Shown piece by piece: positions 8,780-16,416 of a stretch of DNA of 32,844 bases. How positions within the stretch are numbered: the stretch's first letter is position 1; each line of letters begins with the position of its first letter. The DNA comes from Gammaproteobacteria bacterium (GTDB taxonomy: Bacteria; Pseudomonadota; Gammaproteobacteria; Pseudomonadales; Halieaceae): assembly GCA_030426545.1 (NCBI GenBank), contig JAUHYL010000045.1:1-32844 (forward strand), given 5' to 3'. Under the pieces are notes generated by a model. The model saw only the letters and a program-made list of their open reading frames with translations, had not been told where the DNA came from and ran no database searches. A program made the translations under genes and the position numbers.

Positions 8780-10120
8780 GTGACGGCAACCTGCCTCATC
8801 TACGACAGCGATCTGCAACACGCCGAGCAACTGTCCGTCCTGTTGGCAGAGTGCGGCTTTTCAGTCACTTGCGAAGCGGCACTCACTGAACTTGATGATG
8901 AGGCGTGCACGAGCTTCGATCTGATAATCCTGGACCTCGAGGACAAAGCGCTCGACAGCGTTCAGACAATGCTTGAGCAAGGGATTCGAGTAGGCACAGA
9001 ATACTTCGTCATGAGCGACCAGGATGCGCCGGAGTTGGCAGACCAGGCGGTACGTATGGGCGCCAGCTACTACTTTTGCAAACCGGTCAACGAAGACAAT
9101 CTACGCCCTCTGCTCGCAGACATTGCGGCAGAGGCTGACACGCCGGCCCACGACACTGACGACAACGAATGCACGGTTGACCAGTTTGGTTTGTTGCGCG
9201 GGAACTCGCGAAGCATGCGCAAGCTTTATCGCCAGATCCGCAAAGTGGCGCAGAGCGATATCAGCGTCATGGTAGTCGGCGAAAGCGGCACGGGGAAGGA
9301 GCTTGTTGCCAACACTCTCCACCTGATGTCGGGGCGGCGCGACGGACCTTATGTCGCCTTCAATTGCGCAGCGGTTCCAGAAAGTCTCGCCGAGAGCGAA
9401 TTATTCGGCCATGAGCGGGGCGCTTTCAGTGGCGCCACCCAGCGGCATCGAGGCTTTTTTGAACGCGCCAGGGGCGGCACCCTGCTGCTCGATGAAATCA
9501 CCGAGATGAACAGCGATCTGCAGGCCAAACTGTTGCGCGTCCTGGAAACCCGCCACCTGCGCCGGCTCGGCTCCGAGGAAGACATCGCGCTGGATGTTCG
9601 CGTCATTTCAGCATGCAACCGCGACCCGGCCACAGCCGTGCAGGAGGGCACCCTGCGCGAAGACCTGTACTATCGCCTCGCACAGTTTCCGCTGCAGGTA
9701 CCCGCCTTGCGTCATCGGGGATCCGATGTTCTCGGGCTTGCACGCTTTTTTCTCAATGAACTCAATGAAAAGCACGAGACAAATCTCACGCTGAGCGACA
9801 AGGCCAGCGAGGCGATCGAAAACCACGACTGGCCCGGCAACGTGCGCGAGCTGCGACACCGCGTCGAACGCGCCTACATCATGTCTGAAACGACCCTGGA
9901 CGATGAGCTCATTCATGCCATCTCCCAGGGCGCGTCTCTGGGCCCTGTGGATGAATCGATCGTGAGCGTACCGGTCGGCACCAGCATCGCCGACATGGAG
10001 CGGGCACTCATCGAAGCGACGCTCAAACATACCGATAACGATAAGCCTGCAGCTGCGGAGCTACTGGGCATTAGCGTCAAAACGCTGTACAACCGATTGC
10101 GCGACTACCAACCGGATTAG
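8780..10120 (+). CDS. Sigma-54-dependent response regulator (receiver, AAA+, Fis-type HTH)
   Basis: 446-residue enhancer-binding protein of the NtrC class. Residues 1-115 form a receiver domain with the probable phospho-acceptor D52 in IILDLED and the conserved lysine K101. The AAA+ domain has Walker A GESGTGKE (167-174), the sigma-54 contact loop GAFSGA (214-219) and Walker B GGTLLLDE (232-239). The C-terminal 45 residues are a Fis-type DNA-binding helix-turn-helix (AAAELLGISVKTLYNRL). The GTG at 8780 is chosen because TCGGAGA sits about 7 bp upstream. The sigma-54 loop has Ser where GAFTGA has Thr. No histidine kinase is adjacent. About 600 bp downstream is a consensus -24/-12 promoter, a likely target. 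The specific input signal is unknown. Confidence 0.92.
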   Translation: MTATCLIYDSDLQHAEQLSVLLAECGFSVTCEAALTELDDEACTSFDLIILDLEDKALDSVQTMLEQGIRVGTEYFVMSDQDAPELADQAVRMGASYYFCKPVNEDNLRPLLADIAAEADTPAHDTDDNECTVDQFGLLRGNSRSMRKLYRQIRKVAQSDISVMVVGESGTGKELVANTLHLMSGRRDGPYVAFNCAAVPESLAESELFGHERGAFSGATQRHRGFFERARGGTLLLDEITEMNSDLQAKLLRVLETRHLRRLGSEEDIALDVRVISACNRDPATAVQEGTLREDLYYRLAQFPLQVPALRHRGSDVLGLARFFLNELNEKHETNLTLSDKASEAIENHDWPGNVRELRHRVERAYIMSETTLDDELIHAISQGASLGPVDESIVSVPVGTSIADMERALIEATLKHTDNDKPAAAELLGISVKTLYNRLRDYQPD

Positions 10121-10248
10121 CCAGGTACACTCCCACAACGGCACCGCGCTGTTCATGCGGACTTTGCACCCTGGCTTTGCTGAGACGTAGCGACCGCAAT
10201 CACCGAGCAGATCGCGCCCTCAAGGACAGCGCCCACTCTCGAGCGCGC

Positions 10249-10491
10249 CTAGGATCGCGGTAACAATCTGAAGCACGCGTTCTCCCTATCCACCGCGACA
10301 CGCTGCCAGGGGATTTCCAAGGTCTGCCATGGCGTGGCGAGTTCCACCTCCAGAATCCTGCCGCTGTGCAAATCAATCTGCACACTGGACACCGCGCCCA
10401 CACTTTGCCCATGTAACCCGACCATTTCCCAGGCCGGGGTAAACTGCGCCCAAACTGCAAGATTCGGCTCTTTACCACACGAACGTTCCAT
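10249..10491 (-). CDS. Small PRC-barrel-like protein
   Basis: A leftward frame of about 80 residues from the ATG at 10491, preceded by AAGGA at a workable distance. The in-frame TTG at 10578 would give 109 residues but has no ribosome-binding site. The sequence has the rhythm of a PRC-barrel: a G-x-x-VG-x-V turn (HGQSVGAVSSVQID), a second strand pair with SGRILEVELA, and a closing IPWQRVAVD strand. PRC-barrels occur in RNA-processing and adaptor proteins. This is pattern recognition on a short frame, and its coding status is not certain. Confidence 0.45.
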   Translation of the reverse strand: MERSCGKEPNLAVWAQFTPAWEMVGLHGQSVGAVSSVQIDLHSGRILEVELATPWQTLEIPWQRVAVDRENACFRLLPRS

Positions 10492-10812
10492 ACCTTCCTT
10501 CTGCACACCTGCGCTTCCACCGTGCCACCGGTTAAGATCCAAGCTCTGTCGGAGATAATGAAGCAGATACCATGCCAACGATGATCGGCGGCAATCCGCG
10601 CGCTCTACTCGCTTGCTGACCGTTTCTAGGGAACTTCTTACACACGCTCGTGAAATTTTTTCCAGATTGAACCGAAAAGCACGGCTGTACGTACCTACAC
10701 ACGACCATCCAACACTGGCACGCGCCTTGCATTGCTACTCACGCACTCACCTGAAACGCATTTTCTCAACGGGTGAGTCCATTCATCACCACCAGGAATC
10801 ACAGGAGTTAAC
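10492..10812 (+). promoter_or_regulatory. Control region with sigma-54 promoter and repeats
   Basis: 321 bp of mostly non-coding DNA between the PRC-barrel-like gene and the gene at 10813. It contains the -24/-12 promoter described separately. It also holds two direct copies of TACACACG (10639-10646 and 10696-10703) and a GTACGTAC palindrome (10687-10694). The left repeat overlaps the dyad CACG-ct-CGTG at 10643-10652. An A/T tract between them could help DNA bending. These are candidate activator-binding sites. Confidence 0.4.
10715..10731 (+). promoter_or_regulatory. Sigma-54 (-24/-12) promoter
   Basis: The 17 bases CTGGCACGCGCCTTGCA match the consensus YTGGCACG-N4-TTGCW at every defined position, with GG and GC separated by 10 bp. 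Transcription would start near 10742, giving a leader of about 70 nt before the ATG at 10813. A sigma-54 activator gene lies immediately upstream in the window. Confidence 0.85.
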
Positions 10813-11193
10813 ATGAGTACGGCGCAGACAAAACACGACAGCTACGACAGCTTTATGAACACACTCGACGTGTTTAACGACGCAATGGACAAGCTTCGCG
10901 ACAAGCCGTTGATCAAGGATCTGATGTCGCTGGTGGACAAGCAAACGGCAGGTAGACAATTCGGTATCGCTGTTTACGGCGACAATCCTGACAAGCCGTT
11001 CGACTACTACACTGTGCGACTCCACAATCAAAGGCTGGAACTCGTCTCGCGGGGCAAGGACGCGCCAGATTTGGACTGGAAAGTGTCCATCGACTACCTC
11101 GAAGACGTTGCAGAGAACCCCGAGAAATACATCGATAATCCGGCGAAGCTTGATTTCGAATGGCTGAAGCACAGGCTGCAAGACGCGGCTTAA
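10813..11193 (+). CDS. Small cytosolic protein under sigma-54 control, possibly SCP2-like
   Basis: 126 residues without a signal peptide or membrane segment. The N-terminal third is helical and charged. The rest (FGIAVYGDNPDKPFDYYTV, then a short strand ending LELVSRG, then a WKVSIDYLEDVAENPEKYID helix) recalls the sterol-carrier-protein-2 fold, which binds lipids, but I see no diagnostic motif. AGGAG at 10803-10807 supports the start. It is transcribed alone, between a consensus sigma-54 promoter and a strong terminator. It is therefore probably made in quantity under the condition sensed by the upstream regulator. The function is unknown. Confidence 0.8.
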   Translation: MSTAQTKHDSYDSFMNTLDVFNDAMDKLRDKPLIKDLMSLVDKQTAGRQFGIAVYGDNPDKPFDYYTVRLHNQRLELVSRGKDAPDLDWKVSIDYLEDVAENPEKYIDNPAKLDFEWLKHRLQDAA

Positions 11194-11225
11194 ACCCCGC
11201 CCGGCGAACTGCCGGGTCCATTCTT

Positions 11226-11253
11226 CCGGGCCGTTCATACGGCCCGGCCTTTT
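11226..11253 (+). terminator. Rho-independent terminator
   Basis: A perfect 9-bp stem, CCGGGCCGT paired with ACGGCCCGG, with a 4-nt loop, is followed by CCTTTT. A smaller 6-bp hairpin (CCCGGC-gaact-GCCGGG, 11200-11216) lies just before it. It closes the sigma-54-driven unit ahead of sodB. Confidence 0.8.
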
Positions 11254-11293
11254 CATAAGCTTCATTTCGAACTGAACCAGGAGACTGTCGACC

Positions 11294-11875
11294 ATGGCGA
11301 TTACATTGGAACCCCTCCCGTTTGCTGAGGACGCACTTGAGCCGCACATTTCCAGGGAAACAATCGAATTTCATTACCACAAACACCATGCAGGCTACGT
11401 CGACAAGCTCAACGACGCGATCGCCGGCACAGACAGGGAAGATCAGTCACTGGAAGAGATCATCGCGTCTTCTGAAGGCGATGTGTTTAACAACGCAGCC
11501 CAGGTTTGGAACCACACGTTCTACTGGCATTGCATGACGCCCGATTCCGTCGGCGCACCGGACGACACGCTGGCGCGGGCTATTGACGCCAGCTTTGGCT
11601 CTTTCGACAACCTGCGCGAGAAGTTTCTTGCCAATGCCGGGAGCAACTTTGGCTCCGGTTGGACCTGGCTCGTCAAAGATTCCGGGGGCAAGCTGGACAT
11701 CCTCAACACCGCAGACGCCGACACCCCGCTAAAGCACGCAGGGATGACGCCGCTACTGACCGTCGACGTGTGGGAGCATGCCTACTACATAGACTATCGC
11801 AACGAGCGCGGTGACTATCTCGACACGTTCTGGAAACTGATCAACTGGAAATTTGTTTCCAGCAACTTTTCCTGA
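11294..11875 (+). CDS. sodB: Superoxide dismutase, iron type
   Basis: Dismutates superoxide in the cytoplasm. All metal ligands are visible: H27, H74, D158 and H162. Q70 in the AAQVWNH segment is the second-sphere glutamine position characteristic of FeSOD rather than MnSOD. The length of 193 aa is normal. The CDS is preceded by CAGGAG. A terminator separates it from the upstream gene, so it should have its own promoter in the roughly 40 bp between them, where only weak elements are visible. Confidence 0.96.
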   Translation: MAITLEPLPFAEDALEPHISRETIEFHYHKHHAGYVDKLNDAIAGTDREDQSLEEIIASSEGDVFNNAAQVWNHTFYWHCMTPDSVGAPDDTLARAIDASFGSFDNLREKFLANAGSNFGSGWTWLVKDSGGKLDILNTADADTPLKHAGMTPLLTVDVWEHAYYIDYRNERGDYLDTFWKLINWKFVSSNFS

Positions 11876-11906
11876 TACAGCCACCGAAGACTCCAGGACG
11901 ATACAC

Positions 11907-13439
11907 GTGAGCTTGAACATTTTGGCAGCGGCGCGGACTGAGCATACGACCCATACACGCGCCGACATAAACCTGACTGCGTCCTCACGCATACTTGCAG
12001 TGATCATGTTGCTAATCAGTTGCGCGATGGCGGCGCACTCGAGCAGCGCAAATACGGCTGCGGGTATTGCAAGCGAAACCAGCGAGGCAGGTGCCAGCGC
12101 ACAGGATTTGAATGAACTGATCGACCTGCTTGAAAACGCGGACGCACGCGAGGCCTTTCTTGAAAAGGTCAGACACCTTGAGCAGGCGAGAGAAGCCGTG
12201 GAACCAGCAGATCCCCTGGAGCTGAGTCAGGCCATAGAACTCGACCAGAGGGTTGGGGAATTCATCAACGAACACCTCGCCCTGGTCACGAACTCTGAGT
12301 TCCGTGCTGGCCGCCTGGGCAGACTTGCCCTGGTCTTCCTGCTGACGCTGAGCGCAGCTGTGCTCGCCTACCTGAACGCGTGGGTGTCTCGCATACTGGA
12401 CAGAAAGCTGGGTATATTGAGAAACCGCCTGCAACTTGCCGATGTGCGTTTTCACTCGGTCTTCAACTGGCAGCGCTACAGCGGATTCCTGTTGATCAGT
12501 ATCAGCTGGCTTTACGCCCTGCTGGTTGTGGTGTTCGACCAGGCGCCAGGGTCTCCTGCCAGCAAAATCGTGATGGCCATTCTCCAGACTACTGTGGCGG
12601 TTCTGCTGGTCGCACTGGTGTTTCTGCTCATCTGGGAGACTATCAATGCATCACTGGAATCCCTGACCCAACGCAAAGACGCGTTGAGCAGTCGACGCGC
12701 GAAAACGCTGCTACCGGTGGTGCGCAACATCATAACGTTTGTTCTCATGGTGCTTTCGGCGCTGGTTATTCTCTCTGAGCTGGGGATTGACGTTGTGCCT
12801 CTGCTTGCCGGTGCGGGCGTGGTTGGTATTGCAGTCGGCTTTGGTGCGCAGAAGCTCGTTCAGGATTTCATCACCGGCTTTACTATCATACTCGAAGACC
12901 TGCTTCAGATCGGGGACGTGGTTTCAGTCGCAGATCGCCAGGGAGTCGTGACACATATTTCCATGCGCAAACTCGAGCTGCGATCGCTGGAAGGCACGGT
13001 GCACACTGTCCCATTCAGTGCCATTGAGATCGTTGACAATCTGACCAAGGATTTTTCCTACTATATGTTCAACCTGGGCGTAGCGTATCGCGAAAACATC
13101 GACGAGGTGATTAAGTGCCTGCTCGAACTCGACGAAGAGATGCGCGCCAGCGAAGCGTATGGCGAGTCGATTCTGGAACCGCTTGAGGTGTTGGGCGTTG
13201 ATGAGTTCGCCGACAGTGCCGTAATCATCAAGGCACGGACAAAAACCCGCGGACGAGATAAGTGGCGTGTTGGGCGGGAGTTCAATCGTCGAATCAAGTA
13301 CGCGTTTGATGAACGCGGCATAGAAATCCCCTTTCCGCATCAAACGCTATACTTTGGTGTGGATAAAGACGGCAACGCACCACCTATGCCACCGGTGCGT
13401 GACACTAACGGGGCATATGCGAGAGAACAGTCAGACTAG
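11907..13439 (+). CDS. MscS-family mechanosensitive ion channel
   Basis: A 510-residue inner-membrane channel that releases solutes under hypo-osmotic shock. The N-terminus has a basic stretch and a hydrophobic signal-like segment (about residues 26-48), then a charged, probably coiled periplasmic segment. Three or four membrane helices precede the conserved pore helix, a Gly/Ala-rich stretch (LLAGAGVVGIAVGFGAQKLV). The beta domain (LQIGDVVSVADRQGVV...) and the alpha/beta C-terminal domain follow. The GTG at 11907 is preferred to an upstream start inside sodB because AGGA lies 8 bp before it. The closest well-known architecture is the E. coli YbiO type, which is longer. It lies 31 bp after sodB and may be co-transcribed. 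Confidence 0.9.
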   Translation: MSLNILAAARTEHTTHTRADINLTASSRILAVIMLLISCAMAAHSSSANTAAGIASETSEAGASAQDLNELIDLLENADAREAFLEKVRHLEQAREAVEPADPLELSQAIELDQRVGEFINEHLALVTNSEFRAGRLGRLALVFLLTLSAAVLAYLNAWVSRILDRKLGILRNRLQLADVRFHSVFNWQRYSGFLLISISWLYALLVVVFDQAPGSPASKIVMAILQTTVAVLLVALVFLLIWETINASLESLTQRKDALSSRRAKTLLPVVRNIITFVLMVLSALVILSELGIDVVPLLAGAGVVGIAVGFGAQKLVQDFITGFTIILEDLLQIGDVVSVADRQGVVTHISMRKLELRSLEGTVHTVPFSAIEIVDNLTKDFSYYMFNLGVAYRENIDEVIKCLLELDEEMRASEAYGESILEPLEVLGVDEFADSAVIIKARTKTRGRDKWRVGREFNRRIKYAFDERGIEIPFPHQTLYFGVDKDGNAPPMPPVRDTNGAYAREQSD

Positions 13440-13486
13440 ATACTGTTCTGGCTAGTTGATACCACTACCCACTGGAGGGCTTTACG

Positions 13487-13675
13487 ATGGGAATAGAAGT
13501 TTCTGGAGTACTCGGCTTGCTGATACTGGTGTTGGATATCTGGGCAATCATCAACACGCTCGGAGCCAGCACCAGCACCGGTTCAAAGGTGTTATGGATC
13601 CTGCTGATTCTGTTACTACCTGTGATTGGCGTGATTCTCTGGTTTTTCATGGGGCCGCGATCGAGCAGTGCCTGA
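13487..13675 (+). CDS. Small two-helix membrane protein (PLDc_N-like)
   Basis: 62 residues with two hydrophobic helices: one near the N-terminus (VLGLLILVLDIWAIINTL) and one near the C-terminus (VLWILLILLLPVIGVILWFF). They are joined by a short Ser/Thr/Gly turn, and the tail is MGPRSS. The P-x-x-G-x-I-x-W-x-x-x-G pattern of the second helix is typical of phospholipase D N-terminal (PLDc_N) membrane proteins. CTGGAGG precedes the ATG. Confidence 0.8.
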   Translation: MGIEVSGVLGLLILVLDIWAIINTLGASTSTGSKVLWILLILLLPVIGVILWFFMGPRSSSA

Positions 13676-13744
13676 GTAGAAGACCGTCGTTTTCTTATAT
13701 TGACGTGTGATTTAAACCAAACCCTCAAAACAAGGAGCAACACC

Positions 13745-13999
13745 ATGCAAACCAAATTCCTCAGCGCAGCAGCCCTTACAGCCTGTCTATTTACCCTTGC
13801 CGCTTGCGACAGCAATGATGGGCCGATGGAAAAGGCCGGCGAACGGGCCGACGAAGCCTATCAGGATGCCGGTTCGGCGATAAAAGACGCGGCAGAAGAC
13901 GTCCAGGATAAAGCAGAGGACGTTGGCGATAGCATTGAAGACAAGGCAGAAGAAGCCGGTGATGCCATTGAGGATAAAGCGGATGAACTAAATCAATAG
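13745..13999 (+). CDS. Small lipoprotein with amphipathic Lys/Asp/Glu repeats
   Basis: 84 residues beginning with a lipoprotein signal peptide. The lipobox is LAAC with the lipidated cysteine C21. The mature part is one long helix made of 7- to 14-residue repeats such as EDKAEEAGDAIEDKADE, resembling apolipoprotein-like or LEA-like helices. AAGGAGC gives a good ribosome-binding site. It is followed directly by a strong hairpin. The likely location is the periplasmic face of the inner or outer membrane. A role in envelope stress is possible, but nothing in the sequence proves it. Confidence 0.85.
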   Translation: MQTKFLSAAALTACLFTLAACDSNDGPMEKAGERADEAYQDAGSAIKDAAEDVQDKAEDVGDSIEDKAEEAGDAIEDKADELNQ

Positions 14000-14011
14000 C
14001 GTCCAGCTACC

Positions 14012-14045
14012 GTGGCGGGAAACTGCACAGTGCAGCTCCCGCCAC
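14012..14045 (+). terminator. Hairpin after the small lipoprotein gene
   Basis: GTGGCGGGA (14012-14020) pairs perfectly with TCCCGCCAC (14037-14045). An inner CTGCA/TGCAG stem extends the structure. The downstream sequence TTCT is a weak U tract. It sits 13 bp after the stop codon. Confidence 0.65.
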
Positions 14046-14188
14046 TTCTAGCTCGTGGTACTCATAGAGCGCCGGCTGCAACCTGCTGGCAAGGTGATTG
14101 CTTTCATAAAACGCCTGGCAGGGACTCACTACTCAGCTAAGAGAGAACGCGAGCGCGAACAGTGAACTTGTCTGCCAAACAAAGCGCC

Positions 14189-14717
14189 ATGCGCTTCGCC
14201 GTAAGGCCATCCATCATACTGCGCATGTTGGCAGAACTGTACGGTGTGCTTGCCTTGCTGGCAATGGCACCCGGCACCGTTGCACTCACGAGGCCACATG
14301 GGCTTTTGCTCTGGTGAATGCCTTGCCTGTACTGCTCTGGTTCGCAAGCAGATTGCTTCCAGAGCCCTGCAAAGTACAACAGAACGAAGCACTGATCATA
14401 GTCGCGTTACTTTTTATCACGTCCCTGTGTTCTTCACTTGTGGCGATGGCGACAAACCCCGCGTGCTATAGGACATCGACCCCGGGACCGGGAGCACGGA
14501 TCGTGTCCTGTGCCTGGCAGATGACGACACTTCCACTGTGCTTGCAGCCGTTGTGGCCAAGTCCATAGAACTCGATCGCGTGGTATTAAGCCTGGACGAT
14601 CGAGACCTGAAAAGCACCTGCACGCAACTGGGGCTCGAAAACGTCATTATCCCTGACCGGCGCGTGGCCGCGGAGCTACTTTCTTTTGCCGAGGGTGACG
14701 AAGAATGTCCCGAATGA
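14189..14717 (+). pseudogene. Remnant of a Trk-type potassium uptake locus (TrkH start joined to a TrkA_N fragment)
   Basis: From the ATG at 14189 the frame reads as the start of a TrkH-like K+ transporter (MRFAVRPSIILRMLAELYG and a hydrophobic helix) up to a TGA near 14315. The hydrophobic reading then continues in another frame (FALVNALPVLLWFASRLLP..., ALIIVALLFITSLCSSLVA), indicating a frameshift. After a further break near 14470 a third piece, up to the stop at 14715-14717, reads as the end of a TrkA NAD-binding domain. It shows DRVLCLADDD, VVAKSIELDRVV and LGLENVIIPDRRVAAELL. A deletion appears to have fused the beginning of one gene to the middle of another. The assignment is by eye and the ends are approximate. 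Confidence 0.5.
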
Positions 14718-14766
14718 GAAACGACGCGACACACTATCATCGCGCCGACCATTTCAAACGGACGAA

Positions 14767-16194
14767 CTAGTTCTCCAGGGGCGTAAGCTTCACCAGACCA
14801 TAAGTGTCGCCAATCACGTAAAGCGCACCCCCAAAGTATTCCACATCGCGCAGACGTCGGCTCAACTGCCCCTCAGTGCCGGGCTTCTTGTAATCCCAGC
14901 CATCGCTGACATAAAAAATCTCATTCTCAACAAGTTCATCCTTGCGTTTGTCATCGAACTTGTAGCGATGCAGGTGCTTGCCGCGTAAGCCCGTGACAAA
15001 CAGGCTGCCGTACCAGGGGCTCGCCGGATCGGTTACGAACGTCATGCCGCTGGGTGACAGATTCCAGTGCCTGAAACAGACCACAGGGAAGCGCCTGTCT
15101 TCCGGCTCTGCGTGCTTGGCCATTTTCGTATCGCACTTATAGCTGCCCCAGCCGTAATTCCCGCCGGGCACAATTCTGTTGATCTCGTCAAAACGCTGCG
15201 GGCCGTGTTCGCTGGCGTACATTTCGCCCGTCTGGTCCCAGGCCATGCCCTGCGGGTTTCTGTGCCCGCGGGAATAGACGTAGCTTTTCGGGTCCGGGTT
15301 GTCTTGCGGGATCGTCCCATCCGCGTTGGCTCGCAGTATTTTGCCGCCCAGGAAATCCATATCCTGCGACTGATGCCACCGTGTCGCATCACCGGTGCTG
15401 ACATAGAGTTTGCCGTCGGCGCCGAATTCTATGCGCAGGCCGCAGTGCTCTACCGAACCCGGCAGGCCATCCAGGATCAGGGTTTCATCCTGCAATTTGC
15501 CGTCGCGGAACGTCCATCGCGACACCTTGTTGAGCACCCGCTGGTGCGTCCACATCTTGGGCTTGGCAAATGCCGGATCAGTATCATCCAGCTTGTAGGT
15601 ATAGGCAGCGTAGACAAACCCGTTGTCGGCGAAATCAGGATCGATCGCAAGCCCCATCAGTCCCGCTTCATGGGTGGTAATAACATCCAGAGACAGCAGC
15701 TCTTTGCTCGTACCATCGGGAGTAATATGCTTCAGCTTGCCTTCTTTCTCGGTCGCCAGGAGCGAACCGTCTGGCAAAAACTCGATATCCCAGGGCAACT
15801 TCAGGGTATCGCTTACAATTTCAGCCTTCACTGTTGGTTTGGAAAGCGGTGCAGAAATGAAATTGTAGGAATCAGTGAGCAACGTCACTTCGCGCAGGCG
15901 CTCACTGAAATTCAAGCACTTCTGCCGTGCTTCTTTCTTGGCACACTCCTCCACGTCGAAGTACACCTTGCGAAAAACACACTTGTTACGACCCTGCATG
16001 CACTGAACCAGCGGCTGGCAGGGGGTCTGCCCTTCTTCGCAGTCGCTTACGCGATAGTTCTGGGGCTCCTCGTTGCTGTCTATTGGACCTGTTTCCGGAG
16101 CCGCGTTGCTATCAAAGGCGAGGATTGCCGCTAGCAATGCCGCCGGCAATACGATCAGCGGCCGGTGGCGTGCTGGATTTCGGAAAGAGAACAT
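14767..16194 (-). CDS. PQQ-type soluble glucose/sorbosone dehydrogenase-like protein
   Basis: About 475 residues. A signal peptide (MFSFRNPARHRPLIVLPAAL..., ending near SNA-A) directs it to the periplasm. A short Cys-rich region (six cysteines within about 50 residues) follows, then a six-bladed beta-propeller of the glucose/sorbosone dehydrogenase family. Family motifs are LPWDIEFLPDGSLLATEKEG, HEAGLMGLAIDP, the metal/PQQ region VYSRGHRNPQGMAWD and SEHGP. Starts at 16212 (ATG) or 16260 (TTG) are also in frame. The ATG at 16194 gives the best signal peptide. The substrate cannot be read from the sequence. It lies about 220 bp downstream of ppk2 on the same strand. Confidence 0.85.
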   Translation of the reverse strand: MFSFRNPARHRPLIVLPAALLAAILAFDSNAAPETGPIDSNEEPQNYRVSDCEEGQTPCQPLVQCMQGRNKCVFRKVYFDVEECAKKEARQKCLNFSERLREVTLLTDSYNFISAPLSKPTVKAEIVSDTLKLPWDIEFLPDGSLLATEKEGKLKHITPDGTSKELLSLDVITTHEAGLMGLAIDPDFADNGFVYAAYTYKLDDTDPAFAKPKMWTHQRVLNKVSRWTFRDGKLQDETLILDGLPGSVEHCGLRIEFGADGKLYVSTGDATRWHQSQDMDFLGGKILRANADGTIPQDNPDPKSYVYSRGHRNPQGMAWDQTGEMYASEHGPQRFDEINRIVPGGNYGWGSYKCDTKMAKHAEPEDRRFPVVCFRHWNLSPSGMTFVTDPASPWYGSLFVTGLRGKHLHRYKFDDKRKDELVENEIFYVSDGWDYKKPGTEGQLSRRLRDVEYFGGALYVIGDTYGLVKLTPLEN

Positions 16195-16351
16195 AAGGGC
16201 AATCCCGTGCATTGGTGCGAAACGACGGGTTAGCTTAGCCCTAAGGAAACGGCGAGACAACTGCGACGACTGGGCCCATTGAGAGCTGGTTCACAAACTC
16301 GCCCCGGGGCGTGACAACTGCCGATTACCGGCAGGGTTTATTGCAGGCGTA

Positions 16352-16414
16352 GCCACCTGCACCGCACTGAGCTCCAAATCGGAACAGGTGCAGGTGGCCG
16401 CAACTTCAGCGGCC
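16352..16414 (-). terminator. Overlapping inverted repeats after ppk2
   Basis: A 12-bp perfect inverted repeat (GCCACCTGCACC at 16352-16363 with GGTGCAGGTGGC at 16387-16398) overlaps a second hairpin, GGCCGC-aacttca-GCGGCC (16396-16414). They share bases 16396-16398, so both cannot form fully at once. They begin 2 bp after the ppk2 stop. There is no clear U tract, so termination strength is uncertain. Confidence 0.5.
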
Positions 16415-16416
16415 TG

